The notes below the pieces were generated by a model. It was not told the DNA's origin. It saw only the letters and a list, made by a program, of their open reading frames with translations, and did no database searches. Shown one piece after another: positions 1 through 8,518 of a DNA stretch of 64,000 bases (the first letter of the stretch is position 1; every line of letters begins with the position of its first letter). Both the position numbers and the translations under genes were made by a program. Source of the stretch: Catenibacillus sp964565805 (GTDB lineage Bacteria > Bacillota > Clostridia > Lachnospirales > Lachnospiraceae); the NCBI GenBank assembly GCA_964565805.1, contig CAZMGH010000004.1:1-64000 (forward strand). The letters are read 5' to 3'.

Positions 1-122
1 CGGGGTTTGGTGTACTTGGCCCCTTTTCCCGCATTATGGGCACATATGCGCTTTTTCAGGTCATTGGTCCACCCGGTATACAGGCTTCCGTCACTGCACT
101 GTACAACATATGTATAATTCAT
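1..122 (-). CDS. GIY-YIG nuclease family protein (YazA/UPF0213-like), N-terminal part
   Basis: Only the first 40 codons lie in the window; the gene runs off the left edge. The reading starts MNYTYVVQCSDGSLYTGWTN and continues with DLKKRICAHN and GKGAKYTK, which matches the small single-domain GIY-YIG proteins of the YazA/YhbQ (UPF0213) type: the YVV/YTG pair corresponds to the GIY-YIG motif and the AHNxGKGAKYT stretch is the family signature. These proteins are normally about 80-100 residues and are thought to be nucleases of uncertain substrate. A ribosome binding site (AAAGGCGGG) lies about ten bases upstream of the ATG. It diverges from the flavoprotein gene that starts at 277. Confidence 0.85.
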   Translation of the reverse strand, partial: MNYTYVVQCSDGSLYTGWTNDLKKRICAHNAGKGAKYTKP

Positions 123-144
123 CTTCTCATCCCGCCTTTCTGCA

Positions 145-174
145 TTGACGTCCCGGACCATTCGTGTTTATAAT
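145..174 (+). promoter_or_regulatory. Sigma-A-type promoter of the flavoprotein gene
   Basis: TTGACG at 145-150 and TATAAT at 169-174 with an 18-base spacer. The -10 is a perfect match and the -35 matches five of six. The start codon is about 100 bases downstream, leaving a leader that contains the sequence TGCCAGGGT (192-200), similar to the motif found near other promoters in this window. Confidence 0.65.
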
Positions 175-276
175 TACATTGCCGGGCAAACTGCCAGGGT
201 AGGAAAAGTACGACCTTTTGCCGCTTGTCCCATTTTTAAAAAAATCAGATTTAAGTCAAGATAGGAGGAAAAACGC

Positions 277-894
277 ATGAATGTTTTATTGATCAATGGA
301 AGTCCCCATAAAGACGGATGCACCTTTACAGCGCTTAATGCGGTGGCTCAGACACTGAACAAAGAAGGGATTGATACCGAGATCATCCACGTAGGAAACA
401 AAGATATTCGGGGATGTATCTCCTGCCGCCGCTGCGCTCAGACCGGAAAATGTGTCTTTGACGATCTTGTAAATGAAACAGCGCCAAAATTTGCTGTCTG
501 TAACGGCATCGTTATCGGCTCTCCCGTATACTATGCCTCTGCCAACGGCACGCTGATCTCCTTCCTGGACCGACTGTTTTTCAGTACTTCATTTGATAAA
601 ACCATGAAAGTAGGCGCATCTGTGGTCAGCTGCCGCCGTGCCGGAAACACAGCGACATTTGATGAGCTGAACAAGTACTTTACTATTTCCAATATGCCTA
701 TCGCCTCCAGCCAGTATTGGAATATGATCCACGGCAACTCTGCCCGGGAAGCCCTGCAGGATCTGGAAGGTCTCCAGACCATGCGCACCCTTGGACGCAA
801 CATGGCGTTTCTTATTAAGAGCATCCAGCTTGGAAAGGACCAGTTTGGCCTTCCAGAAAAAGAGCCGGGAATCTTTACAAACTTTATCCGTTAA
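277..894 (+). CDS. Iron-sulfur flavoprotein / NADPH-dependent FMN reductase family
   Basis: 205 residues with a flavodoxin-like fold: the N-terminal MNVLLINGSPHKDGCT is the FMN phosphate loop (GSPxxxG), and GIVIGSPVYY near residues 78-87 is the second flavin-binding segment of this family. Cysteines 47, 50, 53 and 59 form CX2CX2CX5C, the compact motif that holds the [4Fe-4S] cluster in Isf-type iron-sulfur flavoproteins of anaerobes. Such proteins are proposed to shuttle electrons or to help remove oxygen and peroxides; the exact partner cannot be told from sequence. A strong AGGAGG site at 264-269 precedes the ATG. Monocistronic, with its own promoter and terminator. Confidence 0.85.
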   Translation: MNVLLINGSPHKDGCTFTALNAVAQTLNKEGIDTEIIHVGNKDIRGCISCRRCAQTGKCVFDDLVNETAPKFAVCNGIVIGSPVYYASANGTLISFLDRLFFSTSFDKTMKVGASVVSCRRAGNTATFDELNKYFTISNMPIASSQYWNMIHGNSAREALQDLEGLQTMRTLGRNMAFLIKSIQLGKDQFGLPEKEPGIFTNFIR

Positions 895-900
895 GAAACA

Positions 901-933
901 GGGGCAGACCCGCGAAACCGGGCCTGCCCTTTT
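901..933 (+). terminator. Intrinsic terminator of the flavoprotein gene
   Basis: GGGCAG (902-907) pairs with CTGCCC (924-929), with a second inner stem CCCG/CGGG, followed by TTTT. It begins 6 bases after the stop codon. Confidence 0.8.
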
Positions 934-940
934 ACATGGC

Positions 941-984
941 CAAAAATTACAGGGGTATTGCTCTGTGTGGCAATGAGCAATACC
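941..984 (-). terminator. Intrinsic terminator of ackA
   Basis: On the minus strand a perfect 10-bp stem (GGTATTGCTC at 954-963 against GAGCAATACC at 975-984) is followed by a short U-rich stretch. It faces the terminator of the convergent flavoprotein gene, so the two genes are insulated from each other. Confidence 0.7.
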
Positions 985-1017
985 GGACTGCATCTTCTCA
1001 TTAAAGCCTGCTGCTGT

Positions 1018-2229
1018 TCATTCCTTTACCAGAGCCATAGTCTCACGGGCGATCATCAGCTCTTCATTTGTGCCGATGACCAGAACCTTAACCTTAGAAT
1101 CCGGGGTGGAGATCACTACATCTTCTCCGGAAAGACGGTTCTTTTCATTATCGATCTTAATGCCTAAATAGCCCCAGTACTGTTCGCAAATATCCTTGCG
1201 CATCTGATCCCCATTCTCTCCGATGCCGGCGGTAAATACAATAGCGTCCACACCGTTCATGGCAGCTACATAGCCCCCGACCCGGGTGGCAATATTATAC
1301 ATAAACACATCCATGGCTCTCTGGCACTTTTCGTCCCCTTCCTCACAGCCTTTGCGGATGTCTCTAAAATCCACCAGGCCGCCGGATAAACCGTAGATTC
1401 CCGACACTTTGTTCAGGATACGGTTGATCTCATGAACGTCTTTATGTTCCTTTTCTGTTAAATATTCAACAATCGCCGGGTCAATATCCCCGCACCGGGT
1501 TCCCATAACAAGGCCTGCCACCGGGGTAAAGCCCATGCTTGTATCGACAGATCTGCCATTTTCCACAGCGCAGATGCTTGCCCCGTTGCCAAGATGGCAA
1601 ACGATCGTTTTTAAAGATTCATAGGGCACGCCCAAGATCTGAGCCGCCTTTTGAGATACATATCTGTGGGAGGTGCCGTGGAAGCCGTAACGGCGGATCT
1701 TGTAATCCGTATAATAACGGTAGGGCAGGCCGTACAGATAGGCCTTCTGAGGCATGGTCTGGTGAAATGACGTATCAAACACTGCAGCCATAGGAACATC
1801 CGGCATAAGCTCATGGCAGACGCGGATACCGATCAGGTTTGCCGGGTTATGAAGGGGCGCCAGCTCGCAGCACTCCTCAATCTCTTTCACTATCTCATCA
1901 TCAAGGAGCACAGAGGAAGCCAGCTTTTCACCGCCGTGAGCCACCCGATGGCCGATGGCGCCAATCTCATCCAGCGAAGAAATCACGCCGTAATCCTCAT
2001 TAACAAGGCAGTCCAGCACCATGCGGATCGCGTTGGTATGATCCGGCATGGGCGCTTCAATCGCGATCTTCTCACCGTTCTTTTTACCGCAGGCCGGTTT
2101 AAATACGATCCTGCTCCCATCAATACCGATACGCTCACACAGTCCCTTGGCCAGAACCACTTCAGACTGGGCATCAATGAGCTGATATTTTAATGACGAG
2201 CTTCCACAATTTACTACAAATACATTCAT
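1018..2229 (-). CDS. ackA: Acetate kinase
   Basis: 403 residues, the usual length. Converts acetyl phosphate and ADP to acetate and ATP, the main substrate-level ATP step of acetogenic fermentation. Visible family motifs: NCGSSSLKYQ at residues 7-16 (phosphate binding), GHRVAHGG at 93-100, FDTSFHQTMP, RRYGFHGTSH (catalytic His/substrate site), HLGNGAS and GIGENG. A clear AGGAGG site precedes the ATG. Phosphotransacetylase (pta), its usual partner, is not adjacent: the neighbour upstream is a sortase gene and the downstream neighbour is convergent, so ackA seems to be transcribed alone. Confidence 0.97.
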   Translation of the reverse strand: MNVFVVNCGSSSLKYQLIDAQSEVVLAKGLCERIGIDGSRIVFKPACGKKNGEKIAIEAPMPDHTNAIRMVLDCLVNEDYGVISSLDEIGAIGHRVAHGGEKLASSVLLDDEIVKEIEECCELAPLHNPANLIGIRVCHELMPDVPMAAVFDTSFHQTMPQKAYLYGLPYRYYTDYKIRRYGFHGTSHRYVSQKAAQILGVPYESLKTIVCHLGNGASICAVENGRSVDTSMGFTPVAGLVMGTRCGDIDPAIVEYLTEKEHKDVHEINRILNKVSGIYGLSGGLVDFRDIRKGCEEGDEKCQRAMDVFMYNIATRVGGYVAAMNGVDAIVFTAGIGENGDQMRKDICEQYWGYLGIKIDNEKNRLSGEDVVISTPDSKVKVLVIGTNEELMIARETMALVKE

Positions 2230-2342
2230 AGGGCAACCTCCTGGTTCACATTTACTCCAATTTCCCTGTTAAATTATTAACATCATTGGCAATTTTATAC
2301 AAAACCTGATGAATGTATTGTAACACATTTTTAGTATAGATT

Positions 2343-3146
2343 CTATATCTTTTTTGCGATTATCGCCAGACGGCCATTTTCTTGGGAATATTCACAGGTG
2401 GATAAGGTAATAAGCTGGTCTCCGTACTCCGCGTCCACCCCTGTATCATACAGCTCCAAGCTGTGGATATTGTCCATGTAGCTGTCAAATTCCTCCTCGG
2501 AGGCAGGATCGATCATCTCATAATAGCGGAAGCCTTCCTCGTCCTCGTAAAGAGCCCGGGCCAAGATCACAGAAACAATCTCATACTGGCCATCCCCGTA
2601 AATGGTATTAAATGTAATATAAGGGTGCTCCTTATAAAAATCTTCATCCTTATAATCTAAAAGATGACTGAACATGGTATCGCTTTTCATGTTGTGGCCG
2701 TAAATGATCACATTGGTGCTCCTGGGATCTAAGGAACAGTTCCCATCCACAAAGGGAAGGCCGCTGTACTCATACTCCCGGTCAAAATTCCGATGAAGGT
2801 AAAACTCCGGATCCTGGGGGGTATACATGACCGGATAGCTAATAGGCGTATCCGGGATCTGGATCCAGCCGATAAAGTCCGAATTTGCCTCCAGGAGACG
2901 GGCATACCGGTTGGAGGCGGTCTGCCCGTCAGAGGATCCGTCGCTTTCCAGTTCTCCATCCTCCCCGGTCTGGGCCTGAACCTGATCATCCGACAGGATC
3001 ATATCCTCCAGCGCGGCAATATCTTTCTCAGCCTGCCAGTTATCCCAATAGTATTTCAGAAGATAACCGCCGCTTCCCAAAAAACATAAAATGGCGATCA
3101 CAAGGATGATATTTAAAAGCCAGTTTCTTTTCTTTTTTTTCTTCAT
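2343..3146 (-). CDS. srtB: Class B sortase
   Basis: 267 residues. A lysine-rich start followed by one hydrophobic segment (about residues 9-31) is an N-terminal membrane anchor; then comes an acidic linker and the sortase barrel. The catalytic triad is visible as H151 (IIYGHNM), C251 (TLSTCEYS) and R259 (NGRLAI), in the order and spacing of the family. The helix-rich N-terminal part of the domain and the TLSTC motif fit class B enzymes, which attach proteins to peptidoglycan or pili by transpeptidation. No obvious sortase substrate (cell-wall sorting signal) is encoded nearby, so it may act on proteins from elsewhere. It follows the broken foldase gene by 17 bases and is probably read from the mfd transcript. 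Confidence 0.9.
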   Translation of the reverse strand: MKKKKKRNWLLNIILVIAILCFLGSGGYLLKYYWDNWQAEKDIAALEDMILSDDQVQAQTGEDGELESDGSSDGQTASNRYARLLEANSDFIGWIQIPDTPISYPVMYTPQDPEFYLHRNFDREYEYSGLPFVDGNCSLDPRSTNVIIYGHNMKSDTMFSHLLDYKDEDFYKEHPYITFNTIYGDGQYEIVSVILARALYEDEEGFRYYEMIDPASEEEFDSYMDNIHSLELYDTGVDAEYGDQLITLSTCEYSQENGRLAIIAKKI

Positions 3147-3163
3147 CGCCTGTCCCCTCTTTC

Positions 3164-3691
3164 TTAAAACTCAGAAGAAGCCTGAGTATCATNNNNNNNN
3201 NNNNNNNNNNNNNNNNNNNNNNNNNNNNNNNNNNNNNNNNNNNNNNNNNNNNNNNNNNNNNNNNNNNNNNNNNNNNNNNNNNNNNNNNNNNNCTGAGTAT
3301 CATCAGCGGCCTCCGTGTCGTCTTCCTCCTGGGACGGCAGGGCCGGTGTATTTAATACAACATAGCTTGTCCATCCGTCATAAAATTCCGGAGCATTATC
3401 CGTCAGCCACTGCTGATAAATATCATTATATTTGTTGACAGCCAGTGTCCTGGAAGCATCTTCACCTAGTTCTTCATCATTTTCAGAGACGCACTTCATC
3501 ACATGATAGCCGTACTCTGTTTCCACAATGGCCACTTCGCCCTCTGACAGGGCAAAAGCGCCGTCTGTAAATTCCTGTACATAGGAAACCCCTGCCGGAC
3601 TTTGCCCGCTGCTGTTTAAAGAATACTCAAAGCCGCTGTCCTCATTATACGCATCCGCCAGAGCCTCAAAATCCTCTCCGGGCATGAACAT
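3164..3691 (-). pseudogene. Parvulin-type foldase (PrsA/PpiC-like), 5'-truncated, with an assembly gap inside
   Basis: The readable part contains most of a parvulin peptidyl-prolyl isomerase domain: GEDFEALADAYNEDSG, a FTDGAFALSEGEVAIVETEYGYHVMK stretch read in pieces at about residues 41-68, then an acidic tail. Complete secreted foldases of this kind are about 300-400 residues with a lipobox or membrane anchor and a SurA/PrsA-like N-terminal domain; here all of that and the first strand of the parvulin domain are missing. Upstream in frame there is a stop within 61 bases, at the edge of mfd, so there is no room for the lost part. A run of 100 Ns (3193-3292) lies near the 3' end. Either a real deletion or an assembly error is possible. 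A full-length version would help extracellular proteins fold, which fits the adjacent sortase. Confidence 0.7.
3193..3292. other. Assembly gap of exactly 100 N
   Basis: The gap is flanked on both sides by the same 11 bases, CTGAGTATCAT (3182-3192 and 3293-3303). Removing the Ns plus one copy (111 bases, 37 codons) keeps the foldase frame open to its stop. This pattern fits two contigs that overlap by 11 bases and were joined with a default spacer, though a short tandem repeat collapsed by the assembler is also possible. Confidence 0.95.
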
Positions 3692-3752
3692 CCACGCCCT
3701 GTAACACCAGTGCCCGGATCTTCCCCGGACACAGGTACATTATATCTGATTT

Positions 3753-6700
3753 CTATGGTCCAATCAACGTTTTTATATCCCGGATCAGTATTTTCTCACA
3801 CTGGATCACATTAAAACCCGGGCCGCCTTTGGTCTTTACGGTAAAGCAGGCCCGTCCGCTCATGGAAAACTTCATGGCATTGCGGTACTTGGCCAAAAGT
3901 CCCGGTATACGTTCTCCATCCACCTTGGCCCGGGGAAACATGACAATCTTTGTCACATTATCCCGGTGGGTAATGGACGCGATGCCCGCCTCATGGGCCT
4001 GGGCCTTTAACAGGGCCACGCCAAGAAGATTCTGAGCCTCCTTTGGCAGCTCGCCAAAACGATCCATAAGCTCATCCGCCATTTCCTCATACTCTTCTTC
4101 ATTGGCAATAGCAGCAATCCGCTTGTAAATCTCCAGCTTCTGGAACTCATTGCGGATATAGGCAGCCGGAATGTAAGCATCCAGATCCAGGTCAATGGAT
4201 GTTTCAAAGGGCTCTTCCACAGCCTCGCCCCGCTGTTCCTTCACCGCGTCATTAAGCATTTTACAGTAAAGGTCATAGCCTACAGCCTCCATATGGCCGC
4301 TTTGCTGCTCTCCTAAAAGATTTCCCGCTCCCCGGATTTCCAAATCCCGCATAGCGATCTTAAAGCCGGAGCCCAGCTCTGTAAATTCCCGGATAGCGGA
4401 AAGGCGCTTTTCGGCCACCTCCCTGAGAATCGTATTTCTCCGGTACATAAAAAAAGCATACGCGATCCGGTTGGAACGGCCTACCCGTCCCCGAAGCTGG
4501 TAAAGCTGAGAAAGGCCAAACTTATCCGCATCATGGATGATCATCGTGTTTACATTGGAAATATCCAAGCCGGTTTCAATGATCGTTGTGGATACCAGCA
4601 CATCGATCTCTCCGTTGATAAACCCGTACATGATTTTTTCCAATTCCCTCTCTCTCATCTGTCCATGGGCAAATGCCACCTGAGCCTCAGGCACTAATCG
4701 GCGGAGGGCAGAGGCAGCCTCGGCAATGCCATTCACCCGGTTATATACATAATACACCTGACCGCCCCTGGCCAGTTCCCGGCTAATAGCCTCCCGAACC
4801 ATTTCCTCATTATATTCCAGTACATAGGTCTGAACCGGCATACGGTCCATGGGCGGCTCTTCTAAAACGCTCATATCCCGGATGCCGATCAGACTCATAT
4901 GGAGCGTCCTGGGGATCGGGGTGGCCGTTAATGTAAGCACATCCACATTTTCCTTAATCTTTTTTATCTTTTCTTTGTGGCTTACCCCAAAGCGCTGCTC
5001 CTCGTCTACAATAAGAAGTCCCAGATCCTTAAATTCCACATCCTTGGAAAGGACCCGGTGGGTGCCGATAAGAATGTCTACCATGCCTCGTTTTAGCTCT
5101 TTTAAGGTACGGGTCTGCTCCGCCTTTGTGCGAAACCGGCACAAAAGATCCACAGTCACAGGGTAATCCTTCATCCGCTGGACAAAGGTATTATAGTGCT
5201 GCTGGGCCAAAATAGTGGTTGGCACTAAAAGCACCACCTGCTTTCCGTCCTGGACCGCCTTAAATGCCGCCCGGATGGCCACCTCGGTTTTTCCGTAGCC
5301 GACATCCCCGCAAATCAGTCGGTCCATGATCTTTGTACTCTCCATATCCTTTTTCGTAGCTTCAATGGCAGCCAGCTGGTCGTCGGTCTCCTCATAGGGA
5401 AACATTTCCTCAAATTCTTTCTGCCATACTGTATCCGGACTGTAAGCAAATCCGGTCTTTTCCTGTCTTGCCGCGTACAGCCGGATCAGATCCACTGCCA
5501 GTTCCTTGACAGCCTTACGGACTTTCGACCGGGTCCGTCCCCACTCTGTACCTCCAAGCTTATTTAATTTAGGCTTTCTGGCATCCGCGCCGGCATACTT
5601 TTGGATCAGATCCAGCTGAGTGGCTAAAATGTACAGATTCCCCCCATCGGCATACTCAATCTTAATATAATCCTTGGTAACGCCTTCGACTTCCACTTTT
5701 TCAATGCCTCGGTAAACTCCCAGCCCGTGGTTTTCATGGACCACATAGTCTCCAACACTTAAATCCATAAAGCTGCGGACTTTTTCCCCTTCCCGGTCGC
5801 GGCGGCGGCGTTTTTTCTTCTTTTCTTCTCCGAAAATATCACTTTCCGCCACAATGGCAAACTTGATCAGGGGATATTCCATGCCCCGGCGGAGATTTCC
5901 GTGGATCAACATGATCTCTCCGTTTTGCGCGATCCGGTCCGGATCCTGTGAGAAAAAGGCGTTAAGACCGTACTCCTGGAGATCTCCCGCCAGACGCCGG
6001 GCCCGGGTGGCAGAGCGGCATACAAGGATCACCCGGTATTTTCCCGCCTTCCACTGTTCCAGCTCCTTGACAAGAAGCTCAAAATTACTGTTATAAGGAT
6101 TAATGGACTTTACCGTAATATTATACTTTTCCTTTGCCGTGATTTCCCGGATCTTTTGGGCAATGGTACTGAGCATAATGGTCTTTCGCCCTTCTAAAAG
6201 AGCAAAGATCTTCCGGGCCATAAACAGCACGTCCATCTGGCCGGGAAGAATATAGCCTTTTTCCAAACGTCCAGTCATGCCTTCCCGAAATTCCAGCTCC
6301 ACAGCCCTGCTTTTTTCTTCCAGACGCACCGGCTCATCCAGGAAAAACAGGGTATCTTCTCTTGGAAAATACTCTAAAAAGGAGCAGGTGTCGGAATAAA
6401 AGTAAGGGATAAAGCTATCAATATTCGCGCTTCCGAAGGATTCCTCCAGACTTTCTTCCATTTCCCGAACCACCAGGCTTAAACGATCGGCAGCATCTGC
6501 ATTTCCATCTTTTCTAAACCTTTTTTCCGCCAGCTCCTTTTCCTTTTCAATTTTTTCAATACCGGCGGCAATGATCTTTTTGGTAAACACATACTCTGAA
6601 GCCGGATAAATCGTCAGTGTCTCCCGCCGCTCAATAGACCGCTGGCTTTCCACATCAAAGCTCCGAATAGAATCTACCTGAGTATCCCACAGCTCGATCC

Positions 6701-7268
6701 GGTAAGGGCAATCATCAGACATATTGTAAATATCAATAATACCGCCCCGAATAGCAAACTGACCCGGCCCTTCCACCTGTCCTACCCGTTCAAAGCCCAT
6801 ATTGACCAGATGAAGCTTTAAAGCGTCCAGTTCAATAAAGGAATCCTCCCCTATGGTGATGCACTGCTCCCGGATCTTATTTAGCGGCAGCACCCGGTCC
6901 ATCAAAGCATCAATGGTGGTGATCACGGTTAAAGGCTCCCCGTCCAGAAGGCGGCGGAGAACTTTCAGCCGCTGGCTGATAATAAGATTTCCGTGAACAT
7001 CCGCATTATAAAAGATCACATCCTTAGCCGGATACAGATAAGTATCCCTGTCAAAAAAACGGTAATCCTCATAAAGTTCCTTGGCCTTCTGTTCATTGCC
7101 GGTGATCATGATCCTGTACTTAAAGCCCTCTGAAAGTCCCCGCGCAAAATGGCTTTTTTGGGAATCTATACACCCGTCTACATGGACCGGAAGCCGGTCA
7201 TATTTTATATCTTCCCGGATCCTTTCAAATTCGGACATTTCCTTTAACGGTTCTAAAAAAGCTTTCAA
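3753..7268 (-). CDS. mfd: Transcription-repair coupling factor
   Basis: 1171 residues, typical for the family. Removes RNA polymerase stalled at DNA damage and recruits UvrA. Visible domains: UvrB-like N-terminal part, the RNA polymerase interaction (CarD-like) domain starting near DLSVGDYVVHENHGLG, the RecG-like translocase with Walker A ICGDVGYGKTEVA and the box LLIVDEEQRFG, and the C-terminal TRCF domain. The start is a TTG with a strong AGGAGG eight bases before it. It lies 69 bases after pth, the same order seen in many Firmicutes (pth-mfd), and is followed by the broken foldase gene. uvrA is about 50 kb away in this window. Confidence 0.97.
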   Translation of the reverse strand: MKAFLEPLKEMSEFERIREDIKYDRLPVHVDGCIDSQKSHFARGLSEGFKYRIMITGNEQKAKELYEDYRFFDRDTYLYPAKDVIFYNADVHGNLIISQRLKVLRRLLDGEPLTVITTIDALMDRVLPLNKIREQCITIGEDSFIELDALKLHLVNMGFERVGQVEGPGQFAIRGGIIDIYNMSDDCPYRIELWDTQVDSIRSFDVESQRSIERRETLTIYPASEYVFTKKIIAAGIEKIEKEKELAEKRFRKDGNADAADRLSLVVREMEESLEESFGSANIDSFIPYFYSDTCSFLEYFPREDTLFFLDEPVRLEEKSRAVELEFREGMTGRLEKGYILPGQMDVLFMARKIFALLEGRKTIMLSTIAQKIREITAKEKYNITVKSINPYNSNFELLVKELEQWKAGKYRVILVCRSATRARRLAGDLQEYGLNAFFSQDPDRIAQNGEIMLIHGNLRRGMEYPLIKFAIVAESDIFGEEKKKKRRRRDREGEKVRSFMDLSVGDYVVHENHGLGVYRGIEKVEVEGVTKDYIKIEYADGGNLYILATQLDLIQKYAGADARKPKLNKLGGTEWGRTRSKVRKAVKELAVDLIRLYAARQEKTGFAYSPDTVWQKEFEEMFPYEETDDQLAAIEATKKDMESTKIMDRLICGDVGYGKTEVAIRAAFKAVQDGKQVVLLVPTTILAQQHYNTFVQRMKDYPVTVDLLCRFRTKAEQTRTLKELKRGMVDILIGTHRVLSKDVEFKDLGLLIVDEEQRFGVSHKEKIKKIKENVDVLTLTATPIPRTLHMSLIGIRDMSVLEEPPMDRMPVQTYVLEYNEEMVREAISRELARGGQVYYVYNRVNGIAEAASALRRLVPEAQVAFAHGQMRERELEKIMYGFINGEIDVLVSTTIIETGLDISNVNTMIIHDADKFGLSQLYQLRGRVGRSNRIAYAFFMYRRNTILREVAEKRLSAIREFTELGSGFKIAMRDLEIRGAGNLLGEQQSGHMEAVGYDLYCKMLNDAVKEQRGEAVEEPFETSIDLDLDAYIPAAYIRNEFQKLEIYKRIAAIANEEEYEEMADELMDRFGELPKEAQNLLGVALLKAQAHEAGIASITHRDNVTKIVMFPRAKVDGERIPGLLAKYRNAMKFSMSGRACFTVKTKGGPGFNVIQCEKILIRDIKTLIGP

Positions 7269-7337
7269 ATCGTTTCCCTCCTAAGCCTGCCCATTATGGC
7301 GGCAATCTGGCCAGCGAAACCGCTGCCCACTATGCGC

Positions 7338-7907
7338 TTACTTTTTCTTAGCATTATACCGGTTCATAGCTGCGTCCACGCCCTGGGTCATTATAGCAGC
7401 AACAGCGTCTGCTGCCAGATCCACAGCCTCATCCATACACTTACGGTCTTCAGGGCTAAACCGGGACAGGACATAATCTGCCAGATCCCAGCCTTTCGGC
7501 TTTTCCCCCACCCCTACTTTAACCCTGGGAAATTCCTGAGTGCCGAGACGGGCGATAATATTTTTCACGCCGTTATGGCCTCCGGCGCTTCCCTTTGGCC
7601 GAACCCGGATCTGTCCCGGCTCCAGGCTGATGTCATCAAAAACAATAATAATATTTTCAGGCTCTATTTTATAATATGCGGCCAGCTCTCTTACAGAATC
7701 TCCGGACAGATTCATATAAGTCTGAGGCTTGGCCAAAATCACTTTCTGACCCTCAATCACGCCTTTGCCGCACAGCGCTTTGTTTTTTTGTATACTTACA
7801 TCGATCCGGAACCGTTCTGACAGCCGGTCGATGACTTCAAATCCAATATTGTGCCGGGTCCCCTCATACGTCCTTGCGGGATTTCCCAGCCCTGCAATAA
7901 TATACAT
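7338..7907 (-). CDS. pth: Peptidyl-tRNA hydrolase
   Basis: 189 residues, full length. Cleaves peptidyl-tRNAs released early from ribosomes, recycling tRNA. The start MYIIAGLGNP, the catalytic His19 in TRHNIGF, N66 in YMNLSG, the acidic pair at 91-92 in FDDISLEPG and the GGHNG motif at 109-113 are all present. The ribosome binding site is weak (GGTGA). The gene lies upstream of mfd on the same strand, and is separated from spoVG by two hairpins. Confidence 0.96.
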   Translation of the reverse strand: MYIIAGLGNPARTYEGTRHNIGFEVIDRLSERFRIDVSIQKNKALCGKGVIEGQKVILAKPQTYMNLSGDSVRELAAYYKIEPENIIIVFDDISLEPGQIRVRPKGSAGGHNGVKNIIARLGTQEFPRVKVGVGEKPKGWDLADYVLSRFSPEDRKCMDEAVDLAADAVAAIMTQGVDAAMNRYNAKKK

Positions 7908-7961
7908 AATTCACCATCTTTCTTTTAATATATCTGCTGCATATCATTCCTATTATAAGCA

Positions 7962-7990
7962 CAAAAAAAATCCCTTGCAAGGGGATTTTT
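7962..7990 (-). terminator. Bidirectional-type hairpin between spoVG and pth
   Basis: AAATCCC-TTGCAA-GGGGATTT with A-rich sequence on one side and T-rich on the other, so it could end transcription on either strand. It lies 55 bases upstream of the pth start and probably backs up the spoVG terminator at 8062-8104. Confidence 0.6.
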
Positions 7991-8017
7991 CATTCAAAGC
8001 AGATCCGGGCCGATCAT

Positions 8018-8050
8018 GCAAGCATGGCGGCCGCTTGCCAGGCGTATCGC
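8018..8050. repeat. GC-rich intergenic repeat, copy 1
   Basis: A 13-base block (8018-8030, GCAAGCATGGCGG), 12 variable bases and an 8-base block (CGTATCGC, 8043-8050). The same arrangement with one change in the first block is found at 36526-36558. Both copies sit just beyond a terminator hairpin when read on the minus strand. Confidence 0.6.
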
Positions 8051-8061
8051 GCCAAACAAAC

Positions 8062-8104
8062 GCCCCTGTCAGGCCCCGGCTAAAATCCGGTATCTGACAG
8101 GGGC
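8062..8104 (-). terminator. Terminator hairpin of spoVG
   Basis: A perfect 11-bp inverted repeat (GCCCCTGTCAG at 8062-8072, CTGACAGGGGC at 8094-8104) with a GC-rich inner loop that can form a second short stem. On the minus strand it is followed by GTTTGTTTGG. It lies 34 bases after the spoVG stop codon. Confidence 0.65.
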
Positions 8105-8138
8105 AGTGCCTTTGATTTTTTACATACTCACCTGTACG

Positions 8139-8426
8139 CTAAATTTGAGCACTTTCTTCCGCTTCGCTTTCCAGGGCAGCAATCTCATATTTCTGGAGAA
8201 TAATGCTCTGTATCCTTTCGCGGGTTTCAGAGTTGATCGGATGGGCAATATCCCTGTACTCACCATCTGCAGCCTTCCGGCTGGGCATAGCGATAAATAA
8301 TCCTTTCTCGCCTTCGATCACCTTAATATCATGGACAACAAATTCATTATCCAGGGTAATGGAAACAACGGCCTTCATCTTTCCTTCTTTACTGACCTTC
8401 CGTACTCTTACATCCGTAATCTGCAT
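8139..8426 (-). CDS. spoVG: Septation/sporulation regulator SpoVG
   Basis: 95 residues, a normal length. The start MQITDVRVRKV, the core GLFIAMPSRKAADGEYRDIAHPI and the following TRERIQ are the well-conserved parts of SpoVG. In Bacillus and Listeria it affects septation, sporulation and virulence genes and binds DNA or RNA. AGGGGGA lies upstream of the ATG. It sits alone between glgD and pth, bounded by its own terminator. Its presence supports a sporulating or formerly sporulating Firmicute. Confidence 0.96.
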   Translation of the reverse strand: MQITDVRVRKVSKEGKMKAVVSITLDNEFVVHDIKVIEGEKGLFIAMPSRKAADGEYRDIAHPINSETRERIQSIILQKYEIAALESEAEESAQI

Positions 8427-8518
8427 AGTGCAAGTTCCCCCTTAAGTTTATATTACTTATTATGGTCTTTTTCTCCGTCACATTCCGGTCGGATTTATGC
8501 TTAAAGCCAAGGCGCCTG

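Noticed and set aside
2230..2342. Promoter of ackA
   Set aside because: Several AT-rich hexamers (TACAAT, TATAAA) are present, but none has a convincing -35 at the right distance, so I did not list one.
3040..3303. Coding across the N run in other frames
   Set aside because: These frames exist only because the Ns contain no stops.
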